Assembly: GCF_000014865.1 (NCBI RefSeq)
Contig: NC_008576.1
Coordinates: 2,137,501-2,201,500 of the forward strand
From: Magnetococcus marinus MC-1
Lineage (GTDB): Bacteria > Pseudomonadota > Magnetococcia > Magnetococcales > Magnetococcaceae
DNA length: 64,000 nt
Reading direction: 5' to 3'
A program made the position numbers and the translations under genes. The stretch's first letter is position 1. Each line of letters starts with the position of its first letter. A model generated the notes under the pieces. It was not told the origin of the DNA and did not search any database. It was given only the letters and a program-made list of their open reading frames with translations. Below, piece after piece: positions 1-6,568 of the stretch.

Positions 1-120
1 CACTTGGTCTTTTCCACCTGTCAAGCGATTGAGCAGGGAAGTTTTGCCGCAGTTTGGATTACCGACCAGTGCGACGGTGATGGTTTCATCTTGACTTATC
101 GTTGGGGTGGTGATGTTCAT
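1..120 (-). CDS. feoB: FeoB ferrous iron transporter, N-terminal fragment
   Basis: Only the first 40 residues lie in the window; the gene runs off the left edge. The reverse strand from the ATG at 118-120 encodes a short polar leader and then the G1/P-loop GNPNCGKTS at residues 20-28, the signature of the cytoplasmic GTPase domain of FeoB, the inner-membrane Fe(II) permease. It follows feoA on the same strand with a gap of about 55 bp, the usual feoAB order. The rest of the protein, including the membrane domain, cannot be judged here. Confidence 0.85.
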   Translation of the reverse strand, partial: MNITTPTISQDETITVALVGNPNCGKTSLLNRLTGGKDQV

Positions 121-175
121 TGAAAAACCTTAACGAGCGTAAAATATGCGTGAGAGGGGGGAGCGTGAGTGAGTG

Positions 176-403
176 TTAAACTGTCGCTTCAATGAGGATT
201 TTTTCAGCCTCTGCATTCCTTAGAGTCAAGTCATAGCCCATGATGGTATAGACACGGGGGTCCCCGAAGGGAGCCTGATTGCGCAGAGTGATCTCTTTGC
301 CAGGCGTAAGACCCATGGAGATAAACCGACTGCGCTCTTCGTTTGAACATTTGAAGTCCATCACGCGAACCTTTGTACCTTTTTTTAATTCGACCAGCGT
401 CAT
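176..403 (-). CDS. feoA: FeoA, small SH3-like ferrous iron transport protein
   Basis: A 75-residue protein. FeoA proteins are small cytoplasmic SH3-like partners of FeoB. The family pattern is visible as a basic start, a middle segment containing SMGLTPGKEI and a late segment GYDLTLRNAEAEKI. The frame is open further upstream to 463, but the ATG at 401-403 is preferred because AAGAGG lies just upstream and the extra residues do not resemble the family. It heads the feoA-feoB unit. Two mirrored Fur-like boxes upstream, one overlapping a TATAAA -10 candidate, suggest repression by Fur-iron. Confidence 0.85.
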   Translation of the reverse strand: MTLVELKKGTKVRVMDFKCSNEERSRFISMGLTPGKEITLRNQAPFGDPRVYTIMGYDLTLRNAEAEKILIEATV

Positions 404-502
404 AATAGCCTCTTTCCGAAACGAGGGTTTATTTGGGCAGCACCACACTGCAAAAGGGAACATGCTCGGTTGTGCTCGGGGTCTCCCCCCCCCATCAAAC
501 GG

Positions 503-520
503 AACTAATTCTCATTTATA
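503..520 (-). promoter_or_regulatory. Fur-like box overlapping the feoA -10 region
   Basis: Read on the minus strand this is ATAAATGAGAATTAGTT. It contains TATAAA (minus strand of about 515-520) as a plausible -10 for feoA, with a weak T-rich -35 about 17 bp upstream. The AATGAGAATT core resembles Fur-box repeats and is the exact mirror of the core at 551-561. A bound Fur would cover the -10. The assignment rests on motif and gene context only. Confidence 0.55.
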
Positions 521-550
521 CCTGACAAAATGTCTAGCAAAAATTTAAGC

Positions 551-567
551 AAATGAGAATTATTTCT
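551..567. promoter_or_regulatory. Second Fur-like box upstream of feoA
   Basis: AAATGAGAATTATTTCT resembles the Fur consensus. Its 11-bp core (551-561) is a perfect inverted copy of 507-517, so the two boxes face each other across 33 bp that hold the feoA promoter candidate. It could also serve an upstream start on either strand. Confidence 0.55.
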
Positions 568-789
568 AAAGGCATAGCAACGACGTACACCTAAGGTGTA
601 ACCGTATAGAATTTTTTTATCTTTTCTGTTCGTGCAAAAAAAAATGCTTCCCGCTTTGCTAAGCGTTGGCTAAGTGAAATTTTATCCCTTAAATAAACCA
701 TATGTTACGACGGGTTTGCTCGCTAGTTCGCCCTAAAGCCGATATCCCTTGCCTCTACAAAGCTGGCGCACAGAAGCAGGGCTCTCTCT
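568..789. other. Non-coding stretch between feoA and the modE operators
   Basis: About 220 bp, AT-rich at first (runs of T and A near 610-650) and then mixed. I see no open frame with a ribosome binding site, no tRNA-like fold and no clear terminator. It separates two divergent metal-responsive units. Confidence 0.5.
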
Positions 790-818
790 GCCGATATGTA
801 ATCTGTTGACATAACGGT
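790..818. promoter_or_regulatory. ModE-type operator, copy 1
   Basis: Left half GCCGATATGTA (790-800), 7-bp spacer, right half GACATAACGGT (808-818). The halves form an imperfect inverted repeat of the kind ModE binds (known E. coli form: ATCGCTATATA, short spacer, TATATAACGAT). It lies upstream of modE and is repeated 30 bp downstream. Confidence 0.65.
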
Positions 819-819
819 A

Positions 820-848
820 AGCGATATGTACATTCCATACATAACGGT
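820..848. promoter_or_regulatory. ModE-type operator, copy 2
   Basis: Left half AGCGATATGTA (820-830), 7-bp spacer, right half TACATAACGGT (838-848). The geometry is the same as copy 1 and the start-to-start spacing is exactly 30 bp, about three helical turns, so two dimers would sit on one face of the DNA. The modE start codon follows about 27 bp later, so autoregulation of modE-modA by molybdate-bound ModE is the likely role. Confidence 0.7.
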
Positions 849-875
849 TATTCGATCCATGAAAAAGGAGTGCTC

Positions 876-1682
876 ATGCCCCACCCAAACCCCATGGCTG
901 TTTTGACCTTAATCACCCCCAATGGTGCAAAAGCGGGTGAAGAGCGCATGCGTTTGCTCGAACAAATTGCGATGCATGGCTCCATTACAGCAGCGGCTAA
1001 AAATGTGGGGATTAGCTATAAGGCCGCTTGGGACGCCGTTAAAGTCATGAATAACTTGTTTCCCGCGCCGCTGGTGCTCACCCAACCCGGGGGGCGCACA
1101 GGGGGTGGGGCACAGCTCACCGATGAAGGTCGTCAAGTCATTGATCTCTTTCATTCTGTAAAACATGAGTTGGATCGGGTTATGGAACAGTTCAGCCAGC
1201 ACATGCGGCTAGCCGACCCCAACGCTAAACGATCGACCCTTATATGGAGCAACGCCATGCGCACCAGTGCACGCAATACGTTTCGCGGGACAGTGACGGC
1301 GGTTACCCCAGGTGCCGTCAATGCAGAGGTGGTGTTGCGCATCTCTGAACAGACTGAAATTGTGGCTATTATTACAAATCATAGTGTCGAAACCCTCAAA
1401 ATCACGCCTGAAAGTGAGGTTTTTGCCATGATAAAATCCAGTTTTGTCATTCTTGCGCCAGAGTCCGAAGCGCAGCGTACTTCCGCGCGAAACCGTCTCT
1501 GCGGTACGGTGATAGAGGTCATGGAGGGCGCGGTGAACGATGAAGTGGTGTTGGACCTAGGTGGTGGGCGCACCATAACCGCCATTATCACCAAGGCCAG
1601 TGTTGAAAATCTCGGTTTTAAGGTGGGTGAACGGGCCTGCGCATTGGTTAAAGCATCGCATATCATTCTCGCTGTGGAATAA
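876..1682 (+). CDS. modE: ModE-type molybdate-responsive regulator with two Mop domains
   Basis: A 268-residue protein of the classical ModE length. Residues about 20-85 form a LysR-like winged helix (GSITAAAKNVGISYKAAWDAV). Two tandem Mop/TOBE molybdate-binding repeats follow at about 128-193 and 202-268; each begins RTSARN and ends with an ILA motif. A GTG at 870 overlaps the AAGGAG at 865-870, so the ATG at 876 is chosen. ModE represses molybdate uptake genes when loaded with molybdate. Two ModE-like operators lie directly upstream and modA follows 15 bp downstream, so the gene probably controls itself and modA. Confidence 0.9.
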   Translation: MPHPNPMAVLTLITPNGAKAGEERMRLLEQIAMHGSITAAAKNVGISYKAAWDAVKVMNNLFPAPLVLTQPGGRTGGGAQLTDEGRQVIDLFHSVKHELDRVMEQFSQHMRLADPNAKRSTLIWSNAMRTSARNTFRGTVTAVTPGAVNAEVVLRISEQTEIVAIITNHSVETLKITPESEVFAMIKSSFVILAPESEAQRTSARNRLCGTVIEVMEGAVNDEVVLDLGGGRTITAIITKASVENLGFKVGERACALVKASHIILAVE

Positions 1683-1697
1683 GCTTAGGAGCCAGAC

Positions 1698-2477
1698 ATG
1701 ATGATCCCCTTTTTCCCTCTTCAACGTTGCTCGATCTTTTTTATGGGGTTGGTGTTGACCGCGCTTACCCTGTGTCCAACAGCGGTGAGGGCGGATTCGA
1801 CCAACATTGCCGTAGCCGCCAATTTTACTGGTGCTGCTAAAGAGATCGCCGCCGCTTTTGCAGAGGATACCGGCCACCAAGCCGTTCTCAGTTTTGGCTC
1901 GACGGGCAAACTCTATACCCAAATCGCCCACGGTGCCCCGTTCCATGCTTTTCTTGCCGCAGATCGCAAGCGACCTGAGAAAGCAGAGGCCGAAGGGTTG
2001 GCCGTGGCAGGTAGTCGCTTTACCTATGCTACGGGTAAGATCGTGCTTTTCAGTACCGACCCAAACCGCGTTGACCCGGCAGGAAAAGTGTTGGAGCATC
2101 CAGAAACGTTTGCAAAACTGGCCATTGCTAACCCTAAAACCGCACCCTATGGAGCCGCCGCACGCCAAACCATGCAGAAATTGGGTCTCTTAGCGGCCAT
2201 TGAACCCAAACTGGTGCGGGGAGATAGTATTGCGCAAACCTACCAGTTTGTCGCCACAGGTAATGCGCAATTGGGCTTTGTGGCGCTTTCCCAGGTCATT
2301 ACGGGTGTTTCTGGATCTCAATGGGTGGTGCCAAGCGATCTTTATACACCGATCCGTCAGGATGTGGTGTTGCTCAACAACGGTGTCGAGCGCATCGCAG
2401 CCAAGGCTTTTGTGGATTATCTAAAAGGGGATCGCGCTCGCGCGATTATTGAAAAATATGGCTATGGTGTTGAATAG
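1698..2477 (+). CDS. modA: ModA, periplasmic molybdate-binding protein
   Basis: A 259-residue precursor. Residues 1-32 look like a signal peptide ending TAVRA, so the mature protein is periplasmic. Family motifs follow: VAANFTGAAKEI near the mature N-terminus, SFGSTGKLYTQIA, then FHAFLAAD. It would deliver molybdate or tungstate to a ModBC permease. TAGGAG precedes the start, where two ATGs are adjacent (1698 and 1701). A normal modB-modC pair does not follow; only a short modB-like reading frame overlaps the end of modA, so the transporter is incomplete here unless modBC lies elsewhere. Confidence 0.92.
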   Translation: MMIPFFPLQRCSIFFMGLVLTALTLCPTAVRADSTNIAVAANFTGAAKEIAAAFAEDTGHQAVLSFGSTGKLYTQIAHGAPFHAFLAADRKRPEKAEAEGLAVAGSRFTYATGKIVLFSTDPNRVDPAGKVLEHPETFAKLAIANPKTAPYGAAARQTMQKLGLLAAIEPKLVRGDSIAQTYQFVATGNAQLGFVALSQVITGVSGSQWVVPSDLYTPIRQDVVLLNNGVERIAAKAFVDYLKGDRARAIIEKYGYGVE

Positions 2478-2800
2478 ACCAGAGTGGCATGTGCCCTTGC
2501 GTCGGTTCGAACACGCTTCTTTAATCTCCCTGTTGTGCCTGCCTCCACCGATGGATGGGTGGTGGCAGGTCCCACCTAACTGGTGTGTGACGGCTAAAAA
2601 GAACAATACGGGTTTGAAGGCTGCACGCCTGTGTTGACGGCGGGCCATGCGCAGCGTTTTTGTGCATATTCCAGTTTGCAAGCAAGCATCCCGCTTCTAT
2701 GGCGTGAACCTTCATTGGGCCACGCTCGCCTTTGCGTTCTGGATACGACCGTTGTTGCCATTAGCATGGTTAATCCAGGTTAGGGGCGGGCATTTCGGAC
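2464..2800 (+). pseudogene. modB: Probable decayed remnant of modB (molybdate permease)
   Basis: An ATG at 2464, inside the last codons of modA, opens MVLNRPEW and reads through HASLISLLCL to GWWQV before a stop at about 2637. Known ModB N-termini have a PEW or DW motif, then ASL ten residues after the W, then a hydrophobic run and a P-x-x-WW motif. The W-to-ASL spacing is identical here and the WW is one residue out. A further hydrophobic piece containing TLAFAF occurs near 2725-2745, where ModB has LAFSF. No continuous frame joins the parts and most of the protein is missing. The call rests on my recall of ModB sequences and is moderate. Confidence 0.45.
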
Positions 2801-2919
2801 AAAAACGATCATAGCTGGCGACCCTCCTATTCTTTTGCCCCTTTCACGCTTGTGGATCGTTGAGCAACTAGGCACGAAGTTGAGGATCATGATAGGATGA
2901 GACTTCTCTATCATAAGTC
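2801..2919. other. Short non-coding stretch before the GGDEF gene
   Basis: About 120 bp with no recognisable gene, hairpin with a T-run or consensus promoter. With the modB-like remnant it completes the 440-bp interval after modA. Confidence 0.4.
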
Positions 2920-4329
2920 GTGAGCGGGTGTGTGGTGTTTTGCCTTAAAATTTCGAAAAATATCATTTTTTTCATGCTTGCTTTAGCGCATTTCTGCTTA
3001 GCTAAGCCAGGTGTGGGTGCAGAGCTTTCTTTAAGCGAACGGGAATATATACAACAGCACGGGCCGTTTACCTTCTGTGTCGATCCAGATTGGCCCCCCT
3101 TTGAGCAGATCAATGCGCAAGGGGTGCATGTGGGGATTGCAGCAGATTTGCTGCGTCTGGCGGCGGAGCGTGCTAAAATTCCGCTTAAATTGGTGGTAAC
3201 CCAAGAGTGGCAACAGAGCATCCAGGCTTCCCAGCGGGGTGACTGCCAAATGCTCAGTTTTCTTAACCAAACCCCCCTGCGTGACGCATGGTTGGTTTTT
3301 ACCGTGCCGATCTTTGTTGATAGAAATGTGATCATCACCCGCGAAGAACACCCGTATATTGAGGATTTGGCGGCGGTTAATCATCAAACCATGGTGTTGC
3401 CCAAAGGAACATCTATGGAAGAGCGGGTGCGTAAGGATTTTCCCCAACTGACCATTTTGCTTGCCGAGTCGGAATCGGAAGCCTTTGCGATGGTCTCCAA
3501 GAAAAAGGCGGACATGACCATGCGCTCTTTGATGGTGGCCATTGACACCATTAAAAAAGAGGGCTGGTTCAATTTAAAAATTGCGGGGCAAATTCCCGGT
3601 TATGAAAATCACTTGCGGGTCGGTATCCGAAAAGAGGCCGCCCCGCTCAAGGATATGCTCAATCGGGGTATCAAAGAGATCTCTCTGGCGGAACGGGCCG
3701 AGGTAGCGAATCGGCATGTATCCATTCAGGTACAGAGCGGGATTGATTATGGGTTGATGGCTAAAATTATAGGTGTGTTTTTTCTTATCTTGGTGAGCAA
3801 CCTATTTTGGATCTTGCGCCTTAACCGTGCCAATGAGCGCTTAAAACAGCTTTCTCGGACCGATTTACTGACCGGTCTCCCCAACCGATCTTTTCTTAAT
3901 GAGACCCTCCAACATGAGCTTTTGCGTGCTCATCGCAATGGTCGTCCTCTATCGGTGGTACTTTTAGATATTGATCATTTTAAACAGGTTAACGATCAAT
4001 ACGGACATTTGGTCGGCGATCAAGTATTGGTGGATTTTGCCCAATTGCTAAAAAAAACCGTGCGTGGTCAAGACCATGTGGGGCGCTGGGGTGGCGAAGA
4101 ATTTTTGATTCTTTGCCCAGAATCAGATTTAAAGCAAACCCTTGTTTTATGTGATCGCTTACACACGGTTGTGCGGACCCATCATTTTGCCACGCAACAG
4201 CAACAAACATTTAGCGCGGGTATCGCCTTGTTTACCCCGCCAGAGGAGGCGGATGGCATGCTCCAGCGGGCCGATGAGGCACTCTATAAGGCCAAACGTA
4301 GTGGGCGCGATCAAAGCTGCATTGGTTGA
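2920..4329 (+). CDS. Diguanylate cyclase with periplasmic solute-binding sensor domain
   Basis: A 469-residue membrane protein. An N-terminal hydrophobic leader (about 8-33) is followed by a bacterial extracellular solute-binding family 3 domain (about 45-270; FCVDPDWPPFEQIN, GIAADLL). A transmembrane helix follows (about 278-299) and a GGDEF domain ends the protein (about 312-469). The active-site signature is GGEEF at 391-395. An inhibitory I-site RxxD is present five residues before it (R382-D385), so it should make cyclic di-GMP with product feedback. The ligand, perhaps an amino acid, is unknown. The start (GTG 2920) is uncertain because no good ribosome binding site is seen; an internal ATG just before the LALAHF segment is an alternative. 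Confidence 0.88.
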   Translation: MSGCVVFCLKISKNIIFFMLALAHFCLAKPGVGAELSLSEREYIQQHGPFTFCVDPDWPPFEQINAQGVHVGIAADLLRLAAERAKIPLKLVVTQEWQQSIQASQRGDCQMLSFLNQTPLRDAWLVFTVPIFVDRNVIITREEHPYIEDLAAVNHQTMVLPKGTSMEERVRKDFPQLTILLAESESEAFAMVSKKKADMTMRSLMVAIDTIKKEGWFNLKIAGQIPGYENHLRVGIRKEAAPLKDMLNRGIKEISLAERAEVANRHVSIQVQSGIDYGLMAKIIGVFFLILVSNLFWILRLNRANERLKQLSRTDLLTGLPNRSFLNETLQHELLRAHRNGRPLSVVLLDIDHFKQVNDQYGHLVGDQVLVDFAQLLKKTVRGQDHVGRWGGEEFLILCPESDLKQTLVLCDRLHTVVRTHHFATQQQQTFSAGIALFTPPEEADGMLQRADEALYKAKRSGRDQSCIG

Positions 4330-4338
4330 TTGGGCGCG

Positions 4339-6084
4339 TCAATCAAGCGGGGTTGAAACCACCTCTGTTGGTTCTGTTTTTTTGGCTTTCAATACCCTAA
4401 GGGCACAGCTTAATTCCCGAGCATAGTGAACCATGGGCGGTTTAATGCCCAGCGCAAACAGATCCCGCCTGAGTTCATGGGTTGTACCGATTAAACATAC
4501 CTTAACATTACGCCGTTTGGCTTTATGGGCCAAACCTTCTATGGTGTTGGCCGCCGTGGAATCCAAAAAGGGTACCGATGAGAAATCAATAATCAAGGCT
4601 CGGTGGGTATCGGCAATTCGATCTAAGACGGAGCCAATAGAGGCCGCCGCGCCAAAGAAAAAGACCCCAGAAATACGATAAATCACCACATCCGGGTCAT
4701 TGATGCGAGCTTGATCATAGGGCGCACGGTTGCCGATGTTGTCGGCTCTGTCCTCTGCCACAAACGGGGTTTGCGTCTCGATTGCTGTGGTTTTTGACAT
4801 GCGATGGATAAACAGGACCGAACCAAGGGCAAAGCCCACCACGATGGCCTCGGTTAAATCCCGGAAAAGGGTCAATAAAAAGGTTGTCAAAAGAACCGCA
4901 GCGTCACCCCTTGAAGCCCAAATCAAGGTTGCAAAAGCATGTTTTTCGACCATATTCCAAGCCACCACGGCCAATACGCCCGCCAAGCTTGCCAAGGGTA
5001 TATAACGGGCCAGTGGGGCGGCGATTAAGATAAAAGCAAGCAAGAATAGGGCGTGCAACATCCCGGCAAAGGGGCCGTGGGCCCCTGCGCGCACATTGGT
5101 TGCGGTACGGGCAATGGTCCCCGTGACGCAGATGCCACCAAACAGGGCCGAAGCCATATTGGCGACACCTTGGGCCACCAATTCGCAATTAGAACGATGG
5201 CGCCGACCGGTCATGCCATCCGCCACCACGGCGGACAATAAGGACTCAATGGAACCCAGCAGGGCAAAAGAGAGCGCACTGGGCAGCACATCCTGTAGTT
5301 TGGCAAGGGTGAATTCGGGTAAAACAGGGGTTGGTAAACTGCTGGGAATTCCCCCAAATTTTGAACCGATGGTGGCGATTGGCAGATCCAGCAAGAGGGT
5401 GACCAAAGAGGCGGCTACCACGGCCAGTAACATGCCCGGCCAATGGGGACGGTAGTGCTTGAGGATAAGGATCGAGCCTATCGTTGCCACGGCGAGTGTA
5501 ACGGTTGCTGAGTCATAGCTGGGTAGGCTGGTCCATAATACCGGTAGCTTTTCTAACAAGGGTCCTGGTTCGCTGGTGGTTAGTGTAAGGCCAAGCAACT
5601 CCTTAATTTGGCTAGCAAAGATAATGGCTGCAATGCCGGCGGTAAAACCCACGGTAACGGGATAAGGGATAAATTTAATGTAGGTCCCCAGCCGGAAAAA
5701 ACCAAGAATCGCTAAGATGAGACCCGACAGCAAGGTTGCTAAAATTAAACCATCCATACCATGAGCTTGCACCGTTGCGGCAACCAACACAATAAAGGCC
5801 CCAGCAGGCCCGCCAATTTGAAAGCGGCTGCCCCCCAACGCCGATACTAAAAACCCCCCCACGATGGCCGTATAGAGGCCCTGAGCAGGCGAAGCCCCCG
5901 ATGCAATGGCAATCGCCATCGATAAAGGCAGCGCCACAATCGCAACGGTCAAGCCCGCCAAGGCATCGGCCCGTAAATCAGCGAGGCTGTAACCCTCGCG
6001 CAAGGTGGTGAACAATTTTGGGGTGAAAAGTTCAGAAAAGGTCGGCTCTATCTGCGCTGAAAAAGCGCGTTTGGTGGTCGTCAT
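4339..6084 (-). CDS. SulP/SLC26-family anion transporter with STAS domain
   Basis: A 581-residue inner-membrane protein. The SulP signature lies near the N-terminus (DALAGLTVAIVALPLSMA, then GGSRFQIGGPAGAF). Many hydrophobic helices follow up to about residue 420, and a C-terminal cytoplasmic STAS domain spans about 445-555, with the conserved VPFLDSTAAN loop. Members carry sulfate, bicarbonate or dicarboxylates; the substrate cannot be read from sequence. In a carbon-fixing cell bicarbonate is worth considering, but no carbonic anhydrase gene is adjacent. It is convergent with the GGDEF gene, with only about 10 bp between the stop codons. Confidence 0.9.
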   Translation of the reverse strand: MTTTKRAFSAQIEPTFSELFTPKLFTTLREGYSLADLRADALAGLTVAIVALPLSMAIAIASGASPAQGLYTAIVGGFLVSALGGSRFQIGGPAGAFIVLVAATVQAHGMDGLILATLLSGLILAILGFFRLGTYIKFIPYPVTVGFTAGIAAIIFASQIKELLGLTLTTSEPGPLLEKLPVLWTSLPSYDSATVTLAVATIGSILILKHYRPHWPGMLLAVVAASLVTLLLDLPIATIGSKFGGIPSSLPTPVLPEFTLAKLQDVLPSALSFALLGSIESLLSAVVADGMTGRRHRSNCELVAQGVANMASALFGGICVTGTIARTATNVRAGAHGPFAGMLHALFLLAFILIAAPLARYIPLASLAGVLAVVAWNMVEKHAFATLIWASRGDAAVLLTTFLLTLFRDLTEAIVVGFALGSVLFIHRMSKTTAIETQTPFVAEDRADNIGNRAPYDQARINDPDVVIYRISGVFFFGAAASIGSVLDRIADTHRALIIDFSSVPFLDSTAANTIEGLAHKAKRRNVKVCLIGTTHELRRDLFALGIKPPMVHYARELSCALRVLKAKKTEPTEVVSTPLD

Positions 6085-6568
6085 TGCCCAGCAACCTTGC
6101 GATTAAATGCGGGAGTAGGGTGAAAAAATACCACGACTCTCTGGAAGGACCCTTGATGGAACATGGTTTAATGGTAACAGGTGCATTTGGATACCCAGTA
6201 CCGTAGGCTTGCTGCTCCCCTGAGCGCTTGCACGATACAACAAAAAAAGGCCCCCTCACCTGGAGACAGCCTTAACAGATATGAAATCCCTCGATTTAAT
6301 AATCGAATAGCGGTTCAGTTAAGCAATAGATTCTGTGAGCGTGGTTGATGATAGGCACTGAAACAACCTATTTTTAGACGCACTAACTCAAAAGATGAAC
6401 ATATAATAGAGTGTAAAATTTAAAAAGCAACAGATTCACGCGCAATAGGCCCTACATCAAGCCGCGCTGGCCTACACGACATGGTGTCGGACTCAAAAAA
6501 TAGTCCAAGCGGAGGGCGGCAATCCTGCTTTCATGAGGTTTAAGGGGTGAGGGTGGGCAGAGAGCTCC
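6085..6568. other. 484-bp intergenic region between SulP and MBL-CNB genes
   Basis: It holds the upstream region of the SulP gene and the downstream region of the MBL-CNB gene, both on the minus strand. I see two small adjacent hairpins, CGACA/TGTCG (6477-6489) and GGACT/AGTCC (6489-6506, loop rich in A), which could end the MBL-CNB transcript. No open frame with a ribosome binding site, no tRNA and no clear operator was found. Confidence 0.4.

Noticed and set aside
1557-2168. 203-codon minus-strand frame across the modE-modA junction
   Set aside because: It overlaps two well-supported genes and has no family resemblance.
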